Made by a program: the position numbers and the translations under genes
Notes under the pieces: generated by a model
The model's input: the letters and a program-made list of their open reading frames with translations, nothing else
Databases searched by the model: none
What the model was told of the DNA's origin: nothing
NCBI RefSeq assembly: GCF_964340395.1
Contig: NC_135568.1
Span: 13,261,776-13,325,775, forward strand
Source: Glandiceps talaboti
Lineage: Eukaryota; Hemichordata; Enteropneusta; Spengelidae
Length of the DNA stretch: 64,000 nt
Direction of reading: 5' to 3'
In this document: piece after piece, positions 52,329 to 64,000 of the stretch
Numbering within the stretch: position 1 is the first letter of the stretch
Layout: every line of letters begins with the position of its first letter

Positions 52329-53214
52329 TACAACTGACAAATCTCAATATTTGTTTACATATATTTGACAACAGCGCACTTCCACATTACATGTACGAAT
52401 TTATAGAAGTGATGCAAACTATTATCTGAGTTTGTTTGTAAGTTTTTTAAACCAAGGTGGTTTATAGTTTACATAAAACATATTAAACTAATCTGAGTAT
52501 AATGTTGACACACACCTTTGATCATGAATAAGCCTAAAGTTTACAAAACTGTCCAAAACAAATGCTCTAGTTACAATTTTGTAAATTTATACACCAAGGC
52601 ATCAAAGTTCAATCCCAAGTTACATGTGTAGTTATCTTATCAGTGGAGCCATGAGGATTACATAGGATTATTCTTTTGTTCTGGACCAACATTTTCGAAA
52701 GCTCTGTTAGACAACATCTAACATGTATGTTTCACACCTAAATTCTACTCCTACTCCAACCAGGCCTTTTAAATAAACAAAATATATATTTATTGTCAGT
52801 GTTCTCCCCACTACATGTGTATAGAGCAAGCAAACACCTTCCTTGCTATCTAGGCCACCATGCATGCTTGGCAGGTTTCTACCGTGCTATGTTCTCCCAA
52901 CTATAGAGCAAGCACGATGCAAACATTGTCCTTGCCATCTAGGCCACCATGCTTGCCAAGTTTCTACCATGCTTCAAAAGTGTTCTTCTGCCATCCTTGA
53001 GCTTGCCATCCTTATGACAAAATCATTAGTATTTTCACATGACTAGACAAGTCATTGAGAATAACATAGTCCCTGCTATGATTGGGTTTTAAGGAATTAT
53101 CACTATTCTGATCACGCAACAACACTTGTAAACCTAAATCAAACAGATTTAGATATGTTGTGTCTGCTTGTTGGACATGGAACATGCCTACAACAATAAA
53201 GGATGGGTCGGGTA

Positions 53215-53735
53215 TGGGGGATTGTATCACGACGAAAATGGATATGCACATGTATGTCATACAACACTGTCCTAATACCAACTTTGAATGAGATCTGTTC
53301 AAGCATGTCTGAGTTATGGCTTTGGACATGGAAAATTCACAAACAAAATGGCTGCCAGGCAGCCATATTGGATCGTATCACAACAACAATGAATATGCAC
53401 ATGTATGTCATAGAACACTGTCCTAATACCAACTTTGAATGAGATTTGTTCAAGCATGTCTGAGTTATGGCTTTGGACATGGAAAATTCGCAAACAAAAT
53501 GGCTGCTAGGCGGCCATATTGGATCGTATCATGACAACAAATTGACGTGCATATGTATGTCATTGTATGTTGCCCCTGTACCAAGTTTGAAAAAAATCGG
53601 TCCAGGCATCTCCAAGAAACGGCTGCGGACGGACGCACGGACGGACGGACACGCAGACACACGGACACACAGACAGACGGAACCCAATCCATAAGTCCCC
53701 GTCCTGGACTTCGTCCGGCGGGGACTAAAAAGGCT
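53215..53735 (+). mobile_element. dispersed element: three 150-bp units, (ACGG)n tract and GC-rich end
   Basis: Units starting at TTGGATCGTATCAC-type sites recur at about 53218, 53368 and 53518 and contain ATGCACATGTATGTCAT, CCAACTTTGAATGAGAT and AAAATGGCTGCCAGGC. The third unit runs into ATCGGTCCAGGCATCTCCAA, a (GGAC)n run and CGTCCGGCGGGGACTAA. The GGAC tract and its flanks resemble an element I have seen in several marine invertebrate genomes. Confidence 0.7.
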
Positions 53736-54314
53736 GATCCTCAGTGTACATGTGTCTATGTGTAAATATAAACATGTCAGAGTTTGTTCCAGTGTTGAAG
53801 ACATGGCATGTCATATGCTGATCACTATGCAAACCAGGCTACAAATTACCAAGTGGCTATTTATATGTAAATCAATATGCAAATTAGTTCTATCCTTGCA
53901 ATATATCCTGGGGAGAACACTGATTGTTTAGTAATAGATATTTACTCCTTGGAGAAATTGTACAAACAAAGCTCCGGTCACAATGTGTACAGACTTGTGC
54001 AACTCAACACAAGGGAAGTCAACCATGAACACATCGACTTTCAGAGTCGACAACCACAGCTACCGGTAGATAGCAACATGTTAGTACAGGTCAATAAACT
54101 ACATGAATGCTGACCACTGACACAGATCAGTTTAACTTGTGAACGGTCCTTGAACTACAATGTAACTATACATGTATCATGTATAGTAACTACAATGACC
54201 ATACTGAACTCATCATAAATAGTTTTGCAGTACATGGTCAGATTGCCATAGAAACTCTCAATTTTAGCCAATGCCGTAACGTTGTTTGTTTTCAAATAAC
54301 TAACAATGGTCACA

Positions 54315-54680
54315 GTGAGAACACCATACTTTCACTATACCTCAGTCTTTAGTAAGTCCTTGTGCACATGTTACATAGCACTAGTCCAGGGCAGACAGAC
54401 TACAAAACATACATTTACACATCGTCGTACATCACAGCCTCTTTTACGGCACCACCCAAGATGCGTTATTTCGCAGTGTCGCGGAAGAAATAACACTGTG
54501 AGAACACCATACTTTCACTATACCTCAGTCTTTAGTAAGTCCTTGTGTGCATGTTACATAGCACTAGTCCAGGGCAGACAGACTACAAAACATACATTTA
54601 CACATCGTCGTAAATCACACCCTCTTTTACGGCACCGCCCAAGATGCGTTATTTCGCAGTGTCGCGGAAGAAATAACAGC
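54315..54680. repeat. 183-bp tandem duplication
   Basis: GTGAGAACACCATACTTTCA begins at 54315 and again at 54498. The two units differ at only a few positions and both end with GTGTCGCGGAAGAAATAACA. Confidence 0.92.
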
Positions 54681-54837
54681 TCTGGTTTGTGAGAATGACA
54701 TACATTGTAGTTGTACATGTAGTATCTAGACGACCAAATTTATAAGGTAATTCAACATAACACTTGACTATCATGAATGGTAACTTGCGACATATGCTGC
54801 GATAAATGTATGCGGTTCTTACTAGTTCTTTTCTACC

Positions 54838-55125
54838 CATGAATTCTTAATAGTAATACAAGAATTATTTTCTTGAAAATTCTTGAGACAAGAATTCTTT
54901 TTCTTAAAGATTCATGGGACAAGAATTCATTTTCTAATAACTTCTTAGGACAAGATTTTGGGTAAACCTGGCATAAGAAAAAAATTCTTGATATAAGAAT
55001 TTATCGGTAAGAATTTTCAAGAATTACAATTCTTAACCTACTGATTCTTGTCTCAAGAATTTTTTTCTTATGTGAAGAATTTATTTCTTGTCTCAAGAAT
55101 TTCATTTTTGGTAGTGTACAATCAT
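54838..55125. repeat. AAGAATT-rich cluster of inverted repeats
   Basis: CTTGAGACAAGAATTC and GGACAAGAATTC at the left face GATTCTTGTCTCAAGAATTT at the right. More than ten AAGAATT or AATTCTT motifs fall within 290 bp. Confidence 0.75.
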
Positions 55126-55429
55126 TGAAAAAAAAAATGGTATGTCATACTCACACATGAATCCACCGTGGTGTTTTGGAAATAGATCTCACAATCAGTT
55201 CATGTCAAATAATGAAACTAATTTAAATATCCACCGAAAGTGAATAACATACCACACACAGCTCTTGCATCAACAGTCTGTGACTTTTGGCCCTAGGCAA
55301 AATACTCCATTGTTTTCATTTATTATTATTTGTGTCATGATGGTTGAATTTTTAGGGATGATCGCACAATGTCACAAAAGCTCAATAATTGTTTGGTCCA
55401 GAATGGTCAAAGTTATTATAGGAGATTTG

Positions 55430-55670
55430 AACGACTGTGCTCCAGTCAGTTCAGCTGTATAACTGGGGACCTGGTAGGATTGAGGTTGCACTGTGAATAC
55501 TTTAATCCTATGTGCTTATAAAGGTTGCAATGGATTGTATGCTCCCCAGGGAGTTGAGAAAGTATAAATGGCTATTGTACCACTATAGGTCTGTACCTTG
55601 GGTAATTGTAAAAGTCCTTTGACTTTGAGCAGTTTGGGAAAGCACTATATAAAAACTTTATTAGTATTAT
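55430..55670 (+). mobile_element. SINE-like element, family C
   Basis: Contains CAGCTGTATAACTGGGGACC, GATTGTATGCTCCCCAGGGA and GGGAAAGCACTATATAAA, the reverse complement of blocks in 41703-42055. Confidence 0.65.
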
Positions 55671-56275
55671 CATAATCAATCCCCCCCCCCCCAATTGTTA
55701 GAAGACATTCTTTAATCACATGATTATTGGTAGTTTATTATTATGCAAATTACAGGTGACTGAACAGATAGCTAAAAATAGCCACAGACTGAATCTAAAC
55801 AATGGATGTGAAAGTAATAGTTAATACAAACAACCTTGGACAGATAATAGACTTCTTGTTTACTATATTAAGACAGATAACTGTTGACTAATCAGTTACC
55901 ACACTAGATGGTGAAATTTATAATCAGGTGATTTCCATCGTTCAAAATATGATGATTCAAGAAAACTTTGCAATTCAGGTTGATATCATGTGAGCAGTGT
56001 CCCCTCTTATAGAGTCTTAGCCAATTTTACGTGCCACTGATGCACACATTTTCTAGTGACACACCAAAAATTTGGTGTTCCCCTATCTCTCACTATGTGG
56101 TGACTTACAAGAAATCCCAGAGTTTCTCAGTTTGATTCACAACAACAAAATTTGGCTATCATTAGAGGGCATACTGTATGTGAGTTACACTATTACTACA
56201 GTCATTTCATGAAAGGAACACACAGGACATATCTGAACGTCCATTTTTTGTTTTAATTACTAACTTTTAATTACA

Positions 56276-56400
56276 ATCATGGGGTCATAATGGGCGAATG
56301 GTTGCAGGTTGCAGGTTGCAGATTCAAGCCCCATCGCTGCCATTTGTTTCTGAATGGCTAAAGTCCTTGTGCAAGATTTGAACCATGATTGTGAAAAAAA
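56276..56400 (+). mobile_element. SINE-like head fragment, family C
   Basis: GGGTCATAATGGGCGAATGG, GGTTGCAGATTCAAGCCCC (B-box-like) and AAGTCCTTGTGCAAGATTTG match the head of family C. The rest of the element is absent. Confidence 0.5.
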
Positions 56401-56436
56401 ATAAAAACTCTCGTTATAAATCTACATGTACCTACC

Positions 56437-56529
56437 CCAAAAATATGTGGTTCTGTTCACACACAATTTTAGAATAGGTGGACCGACTATTCTAAAATTG
56501 AGTGTGATCAGAACCACATATTTTTGTGG
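56437..56529. mobile_element. short near-perfect palindrome made of two family A terminal repeats
   Basis: About 45-bp arms face each other: CCAAAAATATGTGGTTCTG ... AATTTTAGAATAGGTGG, then its complement ending CCACATATTTTTGTGG. The arm matches the TIR of the 350-bp element at 616-963 but the internal part is absent. Confidence 0.7.
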
Positions 56530-59140
56530 CTTATTATTAGTCATGTGTTGTAGAAAAAAAAGTAAAATAAGCGATGGATATGTCATTTGGATATCTGTAT
56601 GTATAACAACCAAAACCCACCAGTGAAAATCCTACACATACATATGCAAATCAGATTGACCTTAAACAAGGTCATGAGCAATTAATTAGGTCACTAGGGT
56701 TAAAGTTCTTTGTTTAGACCTCAGACCACTGAAAGTATCTTTAGTGGTGTGAGTTTAGATGTAATGACTTAATTGATATCATACACCCTTCACAGTATTG
56801 AATCACCTGTGAGGAAACACATTTGTGCAATACACATGCAACATAATATACAAATTAATTTTTGGTTCTGAACCCAAAAATTGAGTGAGAAATCAGCATT
56901 CCAATGAATCACGATTTCAACTTATTACTATACTATTTATAGATTAAACAGACCTCTTATTGACAAGTACAATGTCTAATTATTGGTATTTTAATCATTA
57001 TCAATAACTATATATATATATAGGTTTGTAACTTGTTGGTCGTCTGTTCTAAAGAATAGTACTCAAGTTTCAGCTAGTGGAAGTTTCACATTTTTTGTCC
57101 TTTTTTCTATCTTGCTTTCATTAACTTTTCCACACAGGATTACAAATCATTCTCGCAAACCAGAGTTATTATTTCTACCCATTACGTGGGAGGCTCGTTA
57201 AGAACGTTGCCGTAAAACAGTCCGTGGTTTGCGACAATGTGACAAATATGTATTAAAAGTGTCTTTTCTCTGGCTACACAAGTAGTTTTTTTGTCTTTTA
57301 TTTCAATCACTGAGAAATAGACATATATACACATACTTTTATAGTTTGATTTTGAGCTAAATATTTATAAATTCAAAACAATAACGATGAATGTGTTTTG
57401 TCAAATTTCCTCATACCAGGCGCTAGAATAGATAATATTATACAAGCCATGATACAATACTAAATACTTCATAAATCACAAGACTGATACATAGCTTACT
57501 AGTTTTTATTTTTAGTCCTATAATAAAGGTATGGAAAGAATCATGTGACCTTAACATAAATTTGAATTTATAAGTTACTCAACTCAGCTAGTGAAAGTTT
57601 ACTGTAAATCGCATGTTCTATGTTGGGGACAATATATAATTGGACACCAATAAAAAAATAACAATGCCTTATTTTTAACAACTCATAAACAATTTCCCCT
57701 CCACTGGCGACGAACAATGCTAACATTGTGTTATGGTTGACCTAAATATAATATACGATAAAGCGGTCCCCGGCAGCGGTCATGTTGACTAAACTCTTGC
57801 ATGCAACAAGTTCAACAAATTTCATTATTATGCGTTTACACATATTGATATCAGTCACATTTTAGTATAGCCATGCTTGAATAAAAACTTGAGTTTTGAA
57901 ATTGAGAAATCTGGGCTCCAAGGTCTCTAGAATGTCCGACGAAAACTAACGTACGTGCAAACTCTGGATGGCTTACTGAACGGTAATGCACCCATGGTGC
58001 TCGTATGTAGCTGCAGATTTTACAGTTTTTACACCCACACTCTCGCAACCGCAGTCATAATCGGCAATGTATCAACATAAAGTGTTTCTCCATGTTTGCC
58101 TTCAGTGTGTACACCGTCTTGCGTATCATTTGTCGAACTTAAAAGTGAAAGACGGCCTAACAAGGCGTTACGTGTTTTCTAAATTTAAATCGGTGATCGT
58201 AGCACCTCAAAAATTATTCATTTCCAACAGAAAAACAACATCGTAGCTAAATGTAATATCGGTTCTCAGCTACTTACTTACTTCCTTAATATTTCGAAGG
58301 GTTGGTCTCAGTTGAATTAGTCGGTGAAATTGTTGAATTTTAACCGTTTACTCTCCACAACACAACCGCTCATGCGATCACGGATCCTCCCTGTGTATAC
58401 ATGTCATCTTTCGTTTTAAAAGTCAGGTCATGTGACAGCAACATGACCAAATTGACCTTTGACATGATACATATCCCAGTAGGCTATGCTCAAAATGGTG
58501 GTAAACTTGATGAAAGTTTGTTGTCCTCGATGCCCGGGAAGATTTTGACGTCGCCAAAACTAGAACTACTCATGCTGTAACCTAAAAAGGTAGGAAAATG
58601 ATAATTTATAAATATAAGAATCCATTTATGACTATAAATGTGCCACCAAGTGCCAATAACGACCAGAATTTAGCGATAGTATGTTGTACTACGGGATCTG
58701 TGGAAGTTTCGCATGTTCGATGTTTACTGGTGAAAGCATATGATGTTTTAAACGTCGAATTATTTATTTTTCAGAAATGTGTCGAATTTAAGAAGTGGAT
58801 TGGGAAACTCTCATGTATATTCTGTATGTACCTGACCATTAATGACTGGACTGCGAGGCTACAGCACGGAAATGTAGGGGACCACACCCAACGATGCATA
58901 CATCCTTCGCCGGTGATGGACTAGTGATGGATGGACTCGCCATTCCAACGAGTATGGTCGCGTTACTTTCTTTCGAGGAATGTCAACTTTTGACGACGTT
59001 TCTGATATGAGAATGATTTTCACCCAAAAAGCCTATTATACACGCTTGATGTTTTTCCAAACTGCATTTCATAAAATTAATTTTCTTGCAAATTCTCCCG
59101 TCACATTTGTGTTGTGAACGGTGAACTGCTATCGGCAACC

Positions 59141-62100
59141 ATGGCAAGTGCCGTTGCCTCTACTTCAACAGACAGGTTGTCTAGAGATCGATATAAGATA
59201 GAATCTCATGTGACAAATCCAGCGTATGTGACAGAGATAAGTCAATCGGACACAAGGTGTTCACCTCAAGATGCACTCAGACATATGCAAGACTTAGATC
59301 TGTGTGACATTACTGTTATAAACCCGGTCTTCCACTCAGAATGGTCCTTCCCTGGTTCTGTCAGTATAGAGGTATGTATAAAAAATATATATATTTCAAA
59401 TATTCTGATATTAGCCAGTCGTTTGAAATACCACTAATCTAGTCATAAACCCTCCACACCAATGTCTATGGTCTAGTTATCAAGAAAGGAACTATGCATG
59501 AAAGTGGAAAGGCAAGAGAATATAAATAGATGGATCGATCATGCAATGTCAATATTGAATCAATATTTGTAATCCAGTTAAGGGTATTGAGGTACATGTA
59601 TTTGTGATCAATATTACTAAAGTGAGGTCATGTAGGGAGACTTATATTATACCTCCATGGTAAGATCAGGGTATTTTGCAAATTTGTATGAATGATGAAA
59701 AGTGCACATTTCTTAACAGCCTACTCTGCATATAAATAAGGGTCAGATTATGGCACTTATAATGCTAGATGACTTTGACCATGTAACACACTCACAGAGC
59801 TCATAGAGCACGTATGTATGAAACTACCATGATTTTAGAGAGTATTACAGATTTGTTATCTCCTAATGTTGGATTGTTTTTCTTATCAATGCCAGTTTTG
59901 AAAAGACAGAGGTCGGATTAAAGAACACATTCATTATGTTAAATGACTTTGACCATGTAAAACACTCACAGAGCTCATAGAGTTCCTATGTATGAAACTG
60001 TCATTTTAGAGAGTATTACAGATTTGTTATCTCCTAATGTTGGACTATGATATTATGAGTATACAGGAAAGAAATCTGTCACTGTATTTTCAAAAATTAG
60101 TTACATTTTGGAGACTATATTTGTGAAAATTATGGCTTGATACACGTTGGAAGAGGCAAGACACTTGCCCAGGATTGAAAATTAGCCCTTTTAAGTGCAG
60201 AAAAGTGTTTATTCATTTTATGACATCGACATAAAAGATGCTATATTAGTGAAAGTTTTTATAGTTTGACACTACATGTACATTTCATACTTTGCTAAAA
60301 AATATATAGAAATTAGTTATTTTTATTTGTTTATGTTCAGTGAAAGTTTGCCAGTTTTAGACAATTAGAAATCGATAGAAAACCATAGTTGAAACAGTTC
60401 AATTGGCTAAATCCAACTACAAGTACAAGAGGGAGAAAGTAAATTCAAGCCCTAGATATGTCAAGGAGTCAGTCATATCTGTCTGTATTGTCAGCAGTAT
60501 TGTACAAATATGTTGAGTTGAGTGTGGAGGTCTGACTCATAGTGTACTTAAGGTTGGAACCATTCAATTTATTGACATCAAATACATGTATGTTGTGTTA
60601 GTGGAATGTTCTGTTTTTCTAGTGTAATGTGTTATTTCTCGTGATATCACTGTGGACATGTGTAGTTTGGCTCTAAACTAATTCTAGCGTATTTAGGTGA
60701 ATCAATTTTTATGCCAAAATAAATCAATATGAAAGTGAAATCCCTATCACTAGTACAATGTAAATTCAGAATAAATACCTGTAATAAAGGTAGATTTATT
60801 TCAAGTCCATACATCTACTCACAAAATGATGTGGCTATAAGTACAATGTACTTATTTTGTGTTCGGCCTAAATAAAAAAAATTAAAAAAATGTGTGGTTC
60901 CAATTACGCTCAATTTTTAGATCAGGTGGGGTAGTAGATTTTGATTTTGATTTTTTTGATTTTTTATTTTTTTTGCATGTGTGAATGTCTAGCTCAGGTA
61001 CAGTGTAGAAATGTTTTCCGTTATTTTCCAAATGGTCCCTGTATTATTGGTTTCTTCTCATCAGATGTACAGCCATTACAGATTGGAAGAACAGTTTTAT
61101 AAGTCTTTCTAAGTTGATGTCAGTTTCTGTATTCACTATTTCTGACAAGACTTCACAATTTTCGTGATTTTATTATTTTTTTCTCGAATATGTTAAAGGT
61201 CGGTAGTGAAAAACTAGTTGGGGTCGGATAACCAGAACCAAACAATTTTTTTTTGTTAGGCCTTATTGGGTGAAACAGTTTTTGCAGCAAAATAAATAAG
61301 TGTGAAATGGAATTACTTTCATAAGTGACTTCTGTTTCACTATCGGAAATAAAGGCAGATTTATTTCAGATCAATTATACATTTACTAACAAGTTGTCCA
61401 CATGAATCTTGGACCGATAAACATTAATTATTTTCAAAACCCGTTTTATAAGGTAGCTGTATCTTGATAGATAATCGTATTATGAACAAGTGTATTATTG
61501 TGTTGTAACAGATATTGAAAGGAATTAACCTTGAATAACTGGGTGGAGTCAAACTTTAAATCTAGGTCACCTTTGAATGCACTATGTTTGTTGTGATAAG
61601 ACACCCCTATTTCAATACTAAACATGGTTCCATCCTGTGATTTATCAGTTCATTTTGAGGAAATTGGGGGGGAGTGACTTTGTACTTAAATAATGGACTT
61701 ATATTTCCATTAGGTCTATCACAAAGTTACAACCGTAACACCAAAGTATTTAAGCATTTTTTGTATGTACCACAATCATTTATAGCATCCATATCAAGTA
61801 CATGTACAACCCATAACACCAAAGTAAAGTATTTTCTGCACGTACCACAAAGCACAATCATTTATAGCATTCATATCAAATACAACCCATAACACCAAAG
61901 TAATGTATTTTCTGTACGTACCACAATCATTTATATCATTCATATCAAATACATGTACAATCCATAACACTAAAATAAAGCATTTTCTGTTCTGTATGTA
62001 CAAATGTACCACAATCATTTATAGTATAAAGCCATTCATATCAAATGCAACCCATAACACCAAAGTAAGGTGTTTTCTGTATGTACCACGATCATTTATA

Positions 62101-63383
62101 GCATCCATATCAAGTACAACCCATAACACCAAAGTAAAGCGTTTTCTTATGTATCACAATCATTTATAGCACCCATATCAAATGTACTGTTTCATTTGCT
62201 AATTGACCACTTTAGAAAGGCCACATGCTAGGCTTGTAAATAAACCAATTGAAACAGTATACTTTTACACTTGATATGAATGCTATAAATGAGTGTAGCA
62301 CATTGAAAAAGTGCTTTACGTCAGTATTACTGGTTGTAAGAACTCATACAATTAACAAAATGTGATGGCTCCATCTAGTGATATTCTGCCAAGAATTGGT
62401 TCATTTTATGGAAATGAGGGGAAACACCTTCATTGTACCTGGTTTCTAACTCTGTAGGTCACCGTGGAGTGGTATAAATAAAGTACCAGTTTTACATTGT
62501 ATTTACTGTATTGGGTACCTCAATCTTACCAAAAATTCTTCATCAACTGTTATTTTTACTTACCTAAACAAATTTACACTTTTGCCTTTTCTTCTCAGGA
62601 AATCAACAAATTTTGTTCCGTGGATCTGGTGACTAAAAATCAGTTTTATGGAATGGGTATTCCTAAATATGACAAAATTCAGGCACCAAGAGAAGACAGT
62701 ATTATAACGTGAGTGAAATACAATGTATACTATTCAGAATTCAAGAGAAAGGTTTATTTGTTATATTTCAGTGTGATCAAGTTCAAATTTATTTGTTAAA
62801 TTCATTTCATCTGGTTTTGAAACTAAAAGAAATGAGTTTACATAAGTGTGTTATCAGTATTGTTCAAAAGATTTAGGTAATCGTTTCTCAATAAATATCT
62901 ACATGTAAATTATTATGTAAATTATTATGTAAATTATTATGTAAATTTGTAGGATGCTGGTAAGGCTTAACCAGGCAATAATATGACAGAACCCCATGAT
63001 GCATGAGTGTAAGTGTGGCATACTCTGGGTATTTTTAACATTTAACCTTCAACATTTATTTGCACGAGTGCTTAAAGTATTCACTGCAAGCACGAGTGCA
63101 AATATCCTTGAGTACCAACGTTGGCATTAACGCAGCATACATTGGGTTCTGTTATGTATTATGTTTATCCGAAACAAAAAATTCCGAAAAAATGACATTA
63201 TGCAATCACATGCTTTCAAGTAGAACCTATTATCTCTTGCAGACAAAGCTGGGTTGAAGAATTTCCTCTCCATAGTGCAGCTGTAGAGGGCAATGTTCCA
63301 AGAATCAAGCAATTACTGAGTGACGGCCATAGTCCACATTTAGCAGACAAAGATTATTGGTCAGCTTTACATTATGCATGCTG
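59141..63383 (+). CDS. KRIT1: KRIT1 (CCM1) orthologue, 5' part, three exons in window
   Basis: Exons 59141-59371, 62599-62708 and 63243-63383 join in phase (0, then 2) and the last ends at TG|GTAAGT, continuing beyond the window. The 160 visible residues follow human KRIT1 from its NPxY region into the ankyrin repeats: HVTNPAYVTE (N26-Y29), VINPVFHSE (N61-F64), then GMGIPKYDKIQAP, SWVEEFPLHSAAVEGN and YWSALHYACW. In vertebrates KRIT1 acts at cell junctions; the NPAY motif binds ICAP1 and the later FERM domain binds Rap1 and HEG1. The ATG has a strong context (ACCATGG). An in-frame TAA lies at 59078-59080, and no AG acceptor occurs between it and the ATG, so the protein seems to begin here, without the N-terminal Nudix-like domain. 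The third vertebrate NPxF site is NQFY here (91-94). Confidence 0.88.
59762..60055. repeat. direct repeat in the KRIT1 intron, two units of about 175 bp
   Basis: ATGACTTTGACCATGTAA(C/A)A, then CACTCACAGAGCTCATAGAG, and TTACAGATTTGTTATCTCCT recur in both units with small differences. Confidence 0.85.
60865..61263 (+). mobile_element. MITE-like element, family A, copy 3 (KRIT1 first intron)
   Basis: Same orientation and order as the copy at 616-963: a TGTGTGGTTCCAATTACGC head, an internal GGTGGGGTAGTAGATTT, and a tail GTCGGATAACCAGAACCAAA ending TTAGGCCT. It lies in the intron between KRIT1 exons 59141-59371 and 62599-62708. Confidence 0.7.
61720..62190. repeat. tandem repeat in the KRIT1 intron, about six units of 65-85 bp
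   Basis: Units share ACAACCCATAACACCAAAGT, ATTTTCTG, GTACCACAATCATTTATAGC and ATTCATATCAAATAC. An inverted single copy (GATATGAATGCTATAAATGA) lies at 62274-62293. Confidence 0.88.
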
Positions 63384-63532
63384 GTAAGTAGGACTTGAAG
63401 TGTTGTCATAGTAACAGTCAGTCTGACAGTTTTCTACTTCAGTTAAAATAAAAATTATCATGTGCAGTGTTTGTAGCACAACGGAACTGAAGTTCAGTAT
63501 TGCTATAGTCCTAGTACAGTGTGTGTCTGTCG

Positions 63533-63534
63533 TG

Positions 63535-63604
<70 letters not shown>
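63533..63604. repeat. (GT)n microsatellite
   Basis: About 70 bp of uninterrupted GT, in the KRIT1 intron after exon 63243-63383. Confidence 0.97.
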
Positions 63605-63608
<4 letters not shown>

Positions 63609-64000
63609 GGAATGGGTATCTGCCCAGGGGTTAATATTTCCTCTTAGTCCTGATTGAAACAATGTTAGTTGTCCTAACTGTGTAATCTTGTATAAATATC
63701 ATTACACAGTGTTTTTGCTAAGGTTGGGTAACCCCAGTAACAGAAAGGGGTAAATGTTGCATAGCTTCCCATACAATCTACCATAATTTTGTGTGGGAAC
63801 CCCAGTAAAATAACTGGGGAAACCCTATAGATTTAACCTGCTTACTGCCCTTAAATAAAACACTGGTACATTTTTATCATGCCATCTGACCTTATATGGT
63901 TCTGGAGAGGAAAATGGACAGTCATATGCCTTACATATTATGCTCCACATATAATGGAGTGATTCTAGTTTCTTCAATCACTATTAATATTATGGGTTCA

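Larger units (their letters stand above)
50272..59140. other. gene-free region between the divergent ankyrin gene and KRIT1
   Basis: No exon was recognised on either strand over 8.9 kb. The two start codons face away from each other, so both promoters lie here. Contents: a repeated GCCTGGTGTTAGC motif region, a LINE relic, a foldback element, tandem repeats and SINE fragments. The stretch 57000-59100 shows no repeat or gene beyond a possible TGACCTTTGAC half-site pair near 58456. Confidence 0.5.

Noticed and set aside
54306-54692. 128-codon frame on the plus strand
   Set aside because: It spans the 183-bp tandem duplication and repeats the same peptide twice; no sign of a gene.
58598-58924. 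108-codon frame just upstream of KRIT1, considered as an N-terminal exon
   Set aside because: It shows no resemblance to the KRIT1 N-terminus, and the in-frame stop at 59078 plus the lack of an acceptor before the ATG leave no route into the first KRIT1 exon.

Overview
This is animal (metazoan) genomic DNA. Genes are split into many short exons with GT...AG introns, the sequence is AT-rich, and there are long microsatellites, SINE-like elements and many palindromic MITE-like elements. The gene set (a WDR86-like gene, an EFCAB3-like EF-hand gene, two multi-ankyrin genes and KRIT1/CCM1) suits a marine invertebrate, perhaps a deuterostome such as a hemichordate or amphioxus. The species cannot be fixed from sequence alone.

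Layout. (1) 1-10516: no exon recognised; upstream intron or flank of a WDR86-like gene, with repeats. (2) 10517-11861 (+): last three coding exons of the WDR86-like gene. (3) 11862-17410: intergenic, with two minisatellites. (4) 17411-22471 (-): complete eight-exon EFCAB3-like gene (489 aa), convergent with WDR86. (5) 22472-27832: intergenic, with short palindromes. (6) 27833-40885 (-): large multi-ankyrin gene, 14 coding exons joined in phase (727 codons), first exon not settled. (7) 43207-50271 (-): second, unrelated ankyrin gene, complete, seven coding exons, 395 aa; its stop codon overlaps the AATAAA signal. (8) 50272-59140: gene-free, with a LINE 3' relic, a long foldback element, tandem duplications and a SINE fragment. 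(9) 59141-63383 and beyond (+): 5' part of KRIT1, starting just before the NPAY motif and apparently without the N-terminal Nudix-like region known in vertebrate KRIT1.

The exon chains were built by hand: each junction was required to have AG acceptor, GT donor and matching codon phase. Names for WDR86, EFCAB3 and KRIT1 rest on recalled family sequences and need a database check. There is no prokaryote-type system here. The most notable items are the Nudix-less KRIT1 model, the two uncharacterised ankyrin genes beside it, an intronic array of perfect octamer (ATGCAAAT) motifs, and several long-inverted-repeat elements inside introns.
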